NCBI GenBank assembly: GCA_016932895.1
Contig: JAFGCA010000239.1
Span: forward strand, 1 to 40,942
Source: Sedimentisphaerales bacterium
Lineage (GTDB): Bacteria > Planctomycetota > Phycisphaerae > Sedimentisphaerales > SG8-4
Reading direction: 5' to 3'
DNA: 40,942 nucleotides
The notes beneath the pieces are model-generated. The model saw only the letters and a program-made list of their open reading frames with translations. It did no database searches and had not been told where the DNA came from. Every line of letters begins with the position of its first letter. Position 1 is the stretch's first letter. The translations under genes and the position numbers were made by a program. Below are positions 24,912-32,449 of this stretch, piece by piece.

Positions 24912-27083
24912 CTATTTCTTCTCTGCGGGCTTATCCCTCTTCGGTCTCTTGTCGTCCTTGATTCCCAGTTCTGCCATCGCGGCCCGACGCGAAAGTTTCA
25001 AGCGTCCCTGCTCATCAATGGAAATCAGCTTGACCGAAATAAGATCCCCGAGCTTGCAGGCGTCCTCAACGTGCTTGACATAACCATCGCTGAGCTCACT
25101 GATATGGCAGAGTCCTTCGACGCCCGGTACGATCTCGACGAAAACGCCGAAATCCTTAACGGATACGACCTTGGAGTCTTGGTAAATCCGTCCTACCTCC
25201 GGCGGCTGCGTGATTGCCTCGATCATCTCCTTGGCTCGCAAATAGCCATCGCCGCCGACGCAACTGATATAGATGGTGCCGTCTTCCTCCACCTCGATCT
25301 TCGTGTCCGTCTGCTCCTGGAGGCCCTTGATCATCTTGCCGCCGGGGCCGATCACTTTACCGATGAACTCGGGATCGATCTCTATGGTAATGAGCTTGGG
25401 TGCGTACTGGCTCAACTCGGCGCGAGGGGTGCTGATGATCTCGTTCATAACGTCCAGAATACCGAGCCGTGCGTCTTTCGCCCGCGCCAGGGCCTCGAGC
25501 ATCACGTCGTGTTCCAGCCCGCTGGCCTTGATGTCGAGCTGGATAGCCGTAATGCCCTCGGTGGTACCAGCGACCTTGAAGTCCATGTCGCCGAAATGAT
25601 CTTCCTCACCGAGAATATCCGTCAGCAGTACACGGCGACCGCTGTCGTCGCTAATCATGCCGATCGAGATGCCCGCAACGGGTCTGTTGATCGGGACTCC
25701 TGCGTCCATCAGGGCCAACGATCCGCCGCAGACCGACGCCATGGAGCTGGATCCGTTCGATTCGGTGATATCCGAAACAATGCGAATGGTGTAAGCGAAC
25801 TTGTCCTCGGGCGGTCGCACGTATTTGAGGGCTCGTTCGGCCAGTGCACCGTGCCCAATTTCCCGCCGGCCCGGACCCCGGATAGGCTTGACTTCCCCCA
25901 CGGAAAACGGCGGGAAGTTGTAGTGCAATGTGAAATTCTGGGAGTATTCATCCAGGAGACCGTCGATGATCTGAGCATCGCGGATAGTACCCAGCGTTAC
26001 GCTGATCAGCGATTGGGTTTCGCCTCGGGTAAACAGCGCCGAGCCGTGCGTGCGCGGCAGCATACCCACTTCGCCGGAGATAGGACGGACATCGGTGTAA
26101 CTTCTGCCGTCAGGTCTCTTGCTTTCGTCCAGAATCATCTTCCGGACCACCTCGCACTCAATCTTGCTGAGAATACGCTTGAGCACGGGCGGATCAATCG
26201 CCGGTTTGCTTTCCCCGGACGGGTCAGCCTCACTGGTTTCACAATACCGGGCTCGGATCTCGTCGAAGTACTCGTTAACGGCGTTGTTGCGTTCCTGCTT
26301 GCCGGGAATGTCTTTGAGCTCGCGGAGGCGGCCGGAGATCTCCTCGCGAATCTTTTCGTAGAACTCTTCACCCATCTCGACAAGCGGAATTTCCTTCTCC
26401 ACACCAACCTTCTGCTGGAGCTCTTCGATCAAACCAATGATCTGGCCGACCCCTTCATGGGCCTTGGCGATGGCCTCGGCGACGACCTCCTCGGAAAGTT
26501 CCCTCGCGCCAACTTCCAGCATGTTGATGGCTTCCTTGCGCCCGCCCACGAGCACGTCGATGTCACTGTCCTCCAACTGCTTGTGAGTGGGATTGAGGAC
26601 GAATTCGCCGTTGACTCGGCCCAATCGACAAGCAGCGATGGGCCCGAGGAACGGGATTTTACTGATCGACAAGGCCGCGCTGGCACCGATCATGGCCGGT
26701 ACATCGGGATCGTTCTCCTGGTCGGCACTCAGTACGGAAGCGAAGATCTGTACTTCCTGGAAATAGCCCTCCGGAAACAGCGGCCGAATGGGTCGGTCGA
26801 TCATCCGCGCCGTGAGCGTTTCCTTGGTTGAGGGTCTTCCCTCGCGCTTGATGAAGCCCCCGGGAAACTTGCCGGCGGCGCTGTGCTTCTCACGATACTC
26901 CACACTCAGTGGGAAGAAATCGATATCTTCAAATCGGGGCGGAGCGGTCACGGCGGTTACGAGCACAACCGTCTCTCCATACCGCACGGTAACGGCCCCG
27001 TGCGCCTGCCTGGCGATCTTGCCTGTTTCGATTGTTAAGGTTCGGCCCCCAATTTCCCTGGAGACGGTGCAAATACTATCCAT
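24912..27083 (-). CDS. pnp: Polynucleotide phosphorylase
   Basis: The 723-residue protein is a full PNPase, the phosphorolytic 3'-5' exoribonuclease of the RNA degradosome. Two RNase PH domains (about 10-230 and 320-550) flank a helical linker. The second holds SVCGGSLALMDAGVPI and ILGEEDHFGDMDFKVAGT, with the catalytic Asp residues. A KH domain (about 560-620; DPEFIGKVIGPGGKMIKGLQ) and an S1 domain (about 625-695; DSKVVSVKDFGVFVEIVPGVE) follow, and a charged tail ends the protein. It is 122 nt downstream of rpsO on the same strand, the widespread rpsO-pnp order. A strong hairpin lies in that gap and may control pnp expression. Confidence 0.97.
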   Translation of the reverse strand: MDSICTVSREIGGRTLTIETGKIARQAHGAVTVRYGETVVLVTAVTAPPRFEDIDFFPLSVEYREKHSAAGKFPGGFIKREGRPSTKETLTARMIDRPIRPLFPEGYFQEVQIFASVLSADQENDPDVPAMIGASAALSISKIPFLGPIAACRLGRVNGEFVLNPTHKQLEDSDIDVLVGGRKEAINMLEVGARELSEEVVAEAIAKAHEGVGQIIGLIEELQQKVGVEKEIPLVEMGEEFYEKIREEISGRLRELKDIPGKQERNNAVNEYFDEIRARYCETSEADPSGESKPAIDPPVLKRILSKIECEVVRKMILDESKRPDGRSYTDVRPISGEVGMLPRTHGSALFTRGETQSLISVTLGTIRDAQIIDGLLDEYSQNFTLHYNFPPFSVGEVKPIRGPGRREIGHGALAERALKYVRPPEDKFAYTIRIVSDITESNGSSSMASVCGGSLALMDAGVPINRPVAGISIGMISDDSGRRVLLTDILGEEDHFGDMDFKVAGTTEGITAIQLDIKASGLEHDVMLEALARAKDARLGILDVMNEIISTPRAELSQYAPKLITIEIDPEFIGKVIGPGGKMIKGLQEQTDTKIEVEEDGTIYISCVGGDGYLRAKEMIEAITQPPEVGRIYQDSKVVSVKDFGVFVEIVPGVEGLCHISELSDGYVKHVEDACKLGDLISVKLISIDEQGRLKLSRRAAMAELGIKDDKRPKRDKPAEKK

Positions 27084-27157
27084 GTTTTACCTCATAGGTT
27101 TGTGCGCATACGCGCCTAACACCAACATACCCCGGCCTCATAGACGTCGTTCCGGGT

Positions 27158-27179
27158 CGGGCCCGGAAGGACCGGCCCG
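27158..27179 (-). other. Hairpin between rpsO and pnp
   Basis: CGGGCC-C-GG (27158-27166) pairs with CCGGCCCG (27172-27179): eight GC pairs, one bulged base and a five-base loop. There is no T-run. In other bacteria this intercistronic gap carries an RNA-processing site at which RNase III and PNPase control pnp; a similar role here is inference. Confidence 0.5.
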
Positions 27180-27205
27180 CCGGACACAGGAAGCGCGACA
27201 TCGGG

Positions 27206-27472
27206 CTACTTTCGCAGTCCGAGACGCGCGATAATCGCCTGGTAACGTTTGACGTCCTTATTGCGGACATATTTCAACAACGCGGAGCGATTGCCAACCA
27301 TTTTGAGCAGACCACGTCGGGAGGAGTGGTCCTTGGAGTGCGTCTTGAGGTGCTCCGTCAGATCGTTGATCCGCTTCGTGAGCAAGGCAATCTGCACTTC
27401 AGGCGACCCCGTGTCGCCCTCGTGCACCTCAAAATCGTCGATAATGCTCCCTTTTTCTTCTTTTGTTAACAT
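27206..27472 (-). CDS. rpsO: Ribosomal protein S15
   Basis: The 88-residue protein is complete S15 of the small ribosomal subunit. It has the usual [39 protein letters not shown] and C-terminal [19 protein letters not shown] pattern. ATG at 27472 gives the family's normal length (88-89); the frame is open for 38 more codons upstream but that part is not S15-like. The best Shine-Dalgarno match (GGAAGGG) lies about 12 nt before the ATG, farther than usual, so translation may depend on leader structure. S15 represses its own translation in several bacteria; whether this leader does so is not visible to me. pnp follows. Confidence 0.97.
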   Translation of the reverse strand: MLTKEEKGSIIDDFEVHEGDTGSPEVQIALLTKRINDLTEHLKTHSKDHSSRRGLLKMVGNRSALLKYVRNKDVKRYQAIIARLGLRK

Positions 27473-27542
27473 ACGTAAAATAGACCCTTCCAGTTTCGTC
27501 TTACGCCACGCTTTGGCAACAAGTAAATTACGAATCCTTAAG

Positions 27543-27570
27543 TTTATGGGATCAAAGCCCATTCTGGCAA
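27543..27570 (-). promoter_or_regulatory. Putative promoter for rpsO-pnp
   Basis: On the minus strand, TTGCCA (27570-27565) and CATAAA (27548-27543) are 16 nt apart. The start would lie about 65 nt before rpsO. The local sequence is richer in A/T than its surroundings, which supports a regulatory region. Confidence 0.35.
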
Positions 27571-27584
27571 GCTTTTTCCAGGCC

Positions 27585-27616
27585 AATAAAAGGAAAAAAC
27601 TGGCTCCGGACCGGAG
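27585..27616 (-). terminator. Weak candidate terminator after ruvX
   Basis: On the minus strand a GC-rich inverted repeat (CTCCGG-T-CCGGAG, 27616-27604) is followed after four bases by a run of six T and further T-rich sequence (about 27599-27585). As a hairpin only four pairs can close around a five-base loop, so termination would be inefficient. It lies about 90 nt beyond the ruvX stop and just before the rpsO promoter. Confidence 0.3.
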
Positions 27617-27703
27617 AAAATCCCTATCGGCACTCGCAACGACCGGTCCCGTCGTCTCCGGGGCAGCAAAACGACGTCCAAACCCCGTAAGTCGCCCAAG
27701 TGC

Positions 27704-28114
27704 TCAAAGATCCCTCTTTGTGTCAAGAAACGCCTGCAATATCTCGGCGGCCGCCACCGCGTCCAGCCGGGCCTTCTGTCCGGCTTTGGAGAGGCCCGCC
27801 TGGCTGAGCTTTTCACTGGCCCCAAAGCTGCTCAAACGCTCGTCCTGGAAGAGCACGGGAAGGTCTATTTGCCTCTGCAGATGCTCGGCGAAGGCCCTGG
27901 TTTTGGCGACCTGCGGCCCCTCCGAGCCATCCATGTTCAGTGGCAGGCCCAAAACGAGACCGTGTACCTCCTCTGCCGTCGCAATCTCGGCGATCCTCGC
28001 AATCAAGTTCTTGGATCCCCGCAAGACTTGCAGAGGGAAGGCGATGGTTTCATCCGCATCGCATATCGCCAGACCCGTGCGGCGGCTCCCGTAATCGATG
28101 GCCAGATATCTCAT
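27704..28114 (-). CDS. ruvX: RuvX/YqgF family RNase H-fold nuclease (putative Holliday junction resolvase)
   Basis: The 136-residue protein has the RNase H-like fold signature of YqgF/RuvX: LAIDYGSRRTGLA at the N-terminus (first acidic residue D7), VLGLPLNMDGSEG in the middle, FQDERLSSFGA and a late Asp in RLDAVAAAEIL. Length is normal (130-150). The family has been assigned roles in Holliday junction resolution and in processing of pre-16S rRNA; the second fits a location just upstream of rpsO and pnp. It begins 50 nt after manC on the same strand. Nothing looks missing among the catalytic residues. Confidence 0.92.
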   Translation of the reverse strand: MRYLAIDYGSRRTGLAICDADETIAFPLQVLRGSKNLIARIAEIATAEEVHGLVLGLPLNMDGSEGPQVAKTRAFAEHLQRQIDLPVLFQDERLSSFGASEKLSQAGLSKAGQKARLDAVAAAEILQAFLDTKRDL

Positions 28115-28164
28115 GCTGCCCGGCGTTTCACGTCGTGTTTTCAGGCGATTTTGTCAAATCAGGG

Positions 28165-29253
28165 CTACAGAAACTCCGTATGACCGTGCTGTTCGATACG
28201 CTCAAGCATCTCCTTGAGTCGATCCGTCTGACTCAGATCGCAAACCAGCGTTGCATCAGGCGTATGAGCGACAACGATGTTCTCCAGCCCTATCGCGGCG
28301 ATCAGGTGGCCCTTGTCTTCGGTTGCGATGATGCTGTTGCGGCATCCGAGCAACTCGCTGATTCCGGCCACAACGACATTGTTCTGCCCGTCGGAATTGA
28401 TGACGTCCGCCAGAGCCGCGAACGAGCCCATATCCAGCCAGCGGCAATCAAGCTCAATGGCGTAGACCTTGTCCGCCTTTTCCATGACGGCGTAATCGAT
28501 GCTGATCTTGGGAAGCTTGGGGAAACACTCCTCCAACACGTTCTCCTGCTCGGGCGTATCCCAGGCTGCTGCGATTTGCCTCAGGGGCTCGCTCGCCTCC
28601 GGCAGGAACTTGTCCAGATACGAGAGGATGGTCTGGGCCTTCCAGACAAACATGCCAGAGTTCCAGAAGTACCGGCCGTCCTGCACATAGGCCTCAGCTG
28701 TCGCCAAATCCGGTTTCTCGCGAAAGGCCTCAACGGAGTACACGGTGTTCTTGCATTTCGCACACTCCTGCGGATCGCCGCATTTGATATATCCGAGTTG
28801 CGTACCAGGAAAGCTCGGTTTTACGCCAAAAGTGACCAGAGCCTCCGGGTTGTTTTCGACAAACTCGAAAGCATCGCGCAAGGCGTCCTGGAGAACCTCG
28901 GGCGGGTCAAGCAACTGGTCGGCCGTCACGATGGCCATGGAGGCCTGGGGTTCGTACTTGGCCAGAATCGTTGCGGCCAGCCCGATGGCGCCGGTCGTGT
29001 CGCGTACGGTCGGCTCGGCGATCACATTGTTGAACGGCAACTCCTCCAGCTCCTCCCGAACCAGGTCCGCATACCCCTCATTGGTTAGAACAATGATATT
29101 GCGAGTATCAAAAACCGGGCCAAGACGCTCAAAGCACTGTCCCAAAAGCGTTTGGCCGTCGAGCAGCTTCAACACCTGTTTCGGACGCCTCTGGCGGCTG
29201 AGAGGCCACAGCCTTTTGCCGGTTCCCCCGGCCATGATGACAGCATAGTTCAT
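28165..29253 (-). CDS. manC: Mannose-1-phosphate guanylyltransferase
   Basis: The 362-residue protein makes GDP-mannose from mannose-1-phosphate and GTP for polysaccharide or glycan synthesis. It opens with the nucleotidyltransferase signature MAGGTGKRLWPLSRQRRPKQ (7-26) and contains FREKP (177-181), FWNSGMFVW (196-204) and MEKADKV. The usual PADH-type motif reads VTADQLL (109-115). It is the single-domain form without a mannose isomerase domain. Unusual is a loop with three Cys (C158, C164, C167) just before the FREKP motif, which could bind a metal. A promoter with extended -10 lies about 120 nt upstream. The GT-C protein elsewhere in the window could use mannose from this pathway. Confidence 0.93.
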   Translation of the reverse strand: MNYAVIMAGGTGKRLWPLSRQRRPKQVLKLLDGQTLLGQCFERLGPVFDTRNIIVLTNEGYADLVREELEELPFNNVIAEPTVRDTTGAIGLAATILAKYEPQASMAIVTADQLLDPPEVLQDALRDAFEFVENNPEALVTFGVKPSFPGTQLGYIKCGDPQECAKCKNTVYSVEAFREKPDLATAEAYVQDGRYFWNSGMFVWKAQTILSYLDKFLPEASEPLRQIAAAWDTPEQENVLEECFPKLPKISIDYAVMEKADKVYAIELDCRWLDMGSFAALADVINSDGQNNVVVAGISELLGCRNSIIATEDKGHLIAAIGLENIVVAHTPDATLVCDLSQTDRLKEMLERIEQHGHTEFL

Positions 29254-29376
29254 CCCGTAGTCCCCTGATACTCAGTGTTGCTACTCGGCTGCGTACCGCA
29301 AGAGCCGACGTACCACATGCCGCTGCGGTTCCGCCTCGGCCCGCAGAGAAGACCTGACAGGCGAAAACACAGTCGG

Positions 29377-29404
29377 ATTGTAACAAAACCGACAGAAACC
29401 ACAA
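29377..29404 (-). promoter_or_regulatory. Extended -10 promoter for manC
   Basis: On the minus strand TGTTACAAT provides an extended -10 (TACAAT at 29382-29377), with a weak -35 TTGTGG (29404-29399) 16 nt upstream. It lies in the 204-nt gap between the GH10 gene stop and manC; the leader would be about 115 nt. Confidence 0.4.
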
Positions 29405-29457
29405 GGCCTCTGCGCGCTCTCAGGGGCCTGAATTCACCCGCTCGGGCATTGGCGCTC

Positions 29458-30840
29458 TCACGCCAATTGCACCCTGATGGGACCTTGCGATGCCCGGTCA
29501 AGTGAGAATTCGCCGCTGAGTCGCCGGCCCCCGAGGTCCGTCTCCACCTTGTAGCGGCCGAGGAAACCCTGGAAGGCGACCCGGCCTTCTCGATCGGTTT
29601 GCCCCTCTGTCCGGGTCCACCACTTGTCCTTGATCAGTCCGTGGAGCTTCTCGTAGGCGGGCTTGGGGGTCATGTCGTCCCGGACGAGACCCGCCGGGGC
29701 ACGTTGCCAGGCGTTTTGATCGGTGAAATCCCACCAGGTGATGGCCTCGACCGCCGGATGAGAGAACAGAACCGTGTAGAATTCCGCCACCCGTTGTGCC
29801 TGACGCTGCTCTCCCTCGGGGGTTGTCGCCCAGGTCGATTCCTTTCTCGGGCCCGAAACGACGGTTGTCTCGGTGAAATGCAGCGGCTTGCCGAACCGGG
29901 CGAATCGCTCGCAGACCTCCCAGGTCCGGCCGGCGCCCCAATATCCGCCGTGCATGTGGGACTGGATGCCAATCACGTCATAGAGCGGCTTGCCGCTGTC
30001 GTCCACCAGTTGAGAGATCACTTTGTCGGGATAGGTCGCGTCCGTGCGATAGTCGTTGATAAGGAGCGTCGCCTGGGGATTCGCCTGGCGAGCAGCCCGA
30101 AAAGCGGCTCGGATGTACTCCCCGACGCCCATCTCAGAGATGGCCCCGGTCAGTATGGGCGCCCGTTGCTTCAACTCCTCGCGGTCATAGTGAGCCGCCT
30201 CGTTGACAACATCCCAAATGTCGATACCGCCGCTGAACTTCCGCACGCAACGCCCGATCCGCTTCATCTGAAGCTCCATAGCCTCTTGGGCCACGTCCGC
30301 GAGCCACGGAGGATCGACATAGTTCCACGCCAGAGGATGTCCCTTCGTCGTAATGTTCCGCCCCTGGCACCAGCGGATGATCGCGCTGGTACGTTCATCT
30401 TCCGGCTCGCCCTTGCGACGCTCGTAGTTCCACCAGTAGAACGGCAGCGTGGCGAAGTTCAGCAATTCGGCGAAGTGCTTCTCATAGGCGGCGTTGTCTG
30501 CCGGCGTTCGGCAGCGGTCCAGCTTGAAGATATTGCAGCCGAAGAGGAACTTGTGCCCGGTCTGGGTGATCCGAAGGTCCCGATCAGGGGCGAGCGGCTG
30601 TCCATTCGGGCCGACGAGCGTCAGCGTAACGCGGCCCTTTCTGTGCTTTTCGATTCGAGCCTCGGCCTGCTCCAGAACCTCCCCGGAACTCCCGGATTCG
30701 CTTCGCCGGCGCCCAGAGGATGCATAGGGAACGGCCGCCAGGTATCCCGCAGCCAGTCCCGCCTTGTGCAGGAGGTCCCGCCGCGTCAAACGCGTTGGAG
30801 TTGCAGCGCATGCCTCATCGCGTACGATGTTGTAGTCCAT
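29458..30840 (-). CDS. GH10 endo-1,4-beta-xylanase, Tat-exported
   Basis: The start is ATG at 30840, 8 nt after GAGG, giving 460 residues. The N-terminus has a twin-arginine motif (LTRRDLLHKAGLAAG, residues 18-32), so export in folded form is likely. A small beta domain (about 60-105) precedes the GH10 barrel (about 105-400), with HPLAWN (168-173), acid/base E214 (WDVVNEA), YDVIGIQSHMH and nucleophile E324 (HFTETTV), all typical of xylanases. A short C-terminal beta domain follows (DREGRVAFQGFLGRYKVETD). The enzyme should cleave xylan or related beta-glycans outside the cytoplasm. It lies 35 nt downstream of another Tat-exported protein gene, so the two are probably one operon. Confidence 0.92.
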   Translation of the reverse strand: MDYNIVRDEACAATPTRLTRRDLLHKAGLAAGYLAAVPYASSGRRRSESGSSGEVLEQAEARIEKHRKGRVTLTLVGPNGQPLAPDRDLRITQTGHKFLFGCNIFKLDRCRTPADNAAYEKHFAELLNFATLPFYWWNYERRKGEPEDERTSAIIRWCQGRNITTKGHPLAWNYVDPPWLADVAQEAMELQMKRIGRCVRKFSGGIDIWDVVNEAAHYDREELKQRAPILTGAISEMGVGEYIRAAFRAARQANPQATLLINDYRTDATYPDKVISQLVDDSGKPLYDVIGIQSHMHGGYWGAGRTWEVCERFARFGKPLHFTETTVVSGPRKESTWATTPEGEQRQAQRVAEFYTVLFSHPAVEAITWWDFTDQNAWQRAPAGLVRDDMTPKPAYEKLHGLIKDKWWTRTEGQTDREGRVAFQGFLGRYKVETDLGGRRLSGEFSLDRASQGPIRVQLA

Positions 30841-30875
30841 CTGTTTTTCCTCACGTTGCCTGTCTCTCGATGCCG

Positions 30876-32336
30876 TCATGCCTGTGTCACGCTGGCTTCG
30901 TCAACAAGTTGGATTTCTTTGTAGCGACAGAACCGGGCGAGATCCTTCGTGACGTCTCCGTAGACCGTCTGTCGGTGCAATCCGTTCGACCAGTTTTTCC
31001 AGAGTGTAGTGACGTCGCCGTCCACCTGTACCGTGATCTTGGTGCGACAGCCCCTGTCATCGGCCAGGGCAACCGGCGCATCGATGATCTCGCCGGTGAA
31101 GAACAGCAGTGACTCGGCACCGATAAGTATGGTCTGGGTCACCCTCTGTCCGCGGCGCATCTCCACCTGCGGGGTGAGGCCCTCCTGCCGCTCCATGACC
31201 GTGCGGAGCTTGTACGGTGCCGCCGGCCCGTCGGGGCCGTCCATTTTCGTCGAGCCCAGGCAGTGGGCCAGGATGATGCTGTTGTTGGATTCATCGACCG
31301 TGGGATCGCTGATGAAGCCGGGCTTGCCGGTCAGGCCTTGCAGAATGATGTGGGTCATCGCGCAGCGCAGGTCGGACTCGCAGATGCCACCCAGTCCGAG
31401 GTTATTGAGCCGGCAGAAACCCAGGCACGGATAAGCGGGCAGCTTGATCGTCTTGTCCCACATGGTGCCGTAGCAGTCGACGGTCATAACGGTGGCGTTT
31501 TCCGCGGCCAGCATGTCCTCCAGCGCCAGGGCCAGCTTGCAGGATTTGAAGACCTCGTTGGGCGAAGGCTCCACCACGGCATCCGCCTCTTTGATCCACC
31601 GGTCCGTCTCGGCCCGAGCCTTCTTATTGTCGACGGCATTGTACGCTCGGACCACGGTATCCAGGTCCACCTTCTTGATCTCCGTCCCGAACTTCTCCTT
31701 CATGGCGTCGGCGTAGCTGGTGAAGTTGCGCGTGGTGACATTGAGGATCTTGGCCTCACGGAGATGGTGGATGGCGCGGAAGGGCCGCAAGGCAACGGCC
31801 AGTTGCGAGGTGTCACTGGTCAGAAAACACTCCATCTTTGCCCCGATGGGCTGCTTTTGCATGGCCCCGAACCCGACCCAGCCATGACCGGAATAAGGCA
31901 CCGCAAAAACCGCCGTCGGCCGGCCGACGCTGAGGATCTCGCGGAGGATGCCCGCCACACCGAGGTTGAGATGAATCGCCAGAATGCCATCGACGCTCTG
32001 CAATCTGCCTTTGAGACGCCGCACGTCGTCGGCCGATCGTACCAGCTCATCCACAGCAAAGTCGACGTCGGCAATTTCCTCTTGCAGCCCGGCGAATTGT
32101 TTGCGGTAGAATCCAATCTCCTCCTCAAAGTTCAGCTTCGGCTTCGGCCAGAGCCCGTGGGGGGTCCCCATATAGAGCCGGGCGACCTTGACCTTGCTGC
32201 CCCGACAGCCCGGACTGATGAGCCTGGAGCCCTCCGCCCGCGCAGTGGCACCCAGCAGGCTGGAGCCGGCGACGTAAGCGACCCCGCCGGCCGCGGTCAT
32301 TTGCAGGAATTCTCTACGATGCATCGGTTCCGACAT
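30876..32336 (-). CDS. Tat-exported protein of the L-fucose/L-arabinose isomerase superfamily
   Basis: The 486-residue protein has a Tat signal (HRREFLQMTAAGG, residues 6-18; cleavage near ATARA, 34). The C-terminal half resembles the fucose/arabinose isomerase fold: E320 (GGICESD), D344 (FISDPTVDES), H358 (LAHC) and H453 (NGLHRQTVYGD) are in places expected for the metal site, and E320 and D344 are 24 residues apart, as I recall for E337/D361 of E. coli FucI. The N-terminal half (GILAIHLNLG, AVFAVPYSGHGW) fits the isomerase N-domain. Cytoplasmic isomerases lack export signals, so the location is odd. ATG at 32336 follows GGGAG. Substrate and activity are unproven. Confidence 0.72.
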   Translation of the reverse strand: MSEPMHRREFLQMTAAGGVAYVAGSSLLGATARAEGSRLISPGCRGSKVKVARLYMGTPHGLWPKPKLNFEEEIGFYRKQFAGLQEEIADVDFAVDELVRSADDVRRLKGRLQSVDGILAIHLNLGVAGILREILSVGRPTAVFAVPYSGHGWVGFGAMQKQPIGAKMECFLTSDTSQLAVALRPFRAIHHLREAKILNVTTRNFTSYADAMKEKFGTEIKKVDLDTVVRAYNAVDNKKARAETDRWIKEADAVVEPSPNEVFKSCKLALALEDMLAAENATVMTVDCYGTMWDKTIKLPAYPCLGFCRLNNLGLGGICESDLRCAMTHIILQGLTGKPGFISDPTVDESNNSIILAHCLGSTKMDGPDGPAAPYKLRTVMERQEGLTPQVEMRRGQRVTQTILIGAESLLFFTGEIIDAPVALADDRGCRTKITVQVDGDVTTLWKNWSNGLHRQTVYGDVTKDLARFCRYKEIQLVDEASVTQA

Positions 32337-32449
32337 GACGATCTCCCTTCAATGGACGTACCGTGGTGGGTGGAGGCTGCTTCTCTTGCCAACGATTCAC
32401 GTGTGTCGCACCGCATGGGCATTGTTTCAAGCCCCGATGGTCCGCATTC

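Noticed and set aside
24564..26831. 755-codon open frame on the plus strand opposite pnp
   Set aside because: It is the mirror of a fully recognisable PNPase gene and looks like back-translated noise.
27544..27825. 93-codon minus-strand frame between ruvX and rpsO
   Set aside because: It overlaps the ruvX coding region in another frame, is Arg/Pro-rich and has no start signals; the gap is better read as regulatory DNA.
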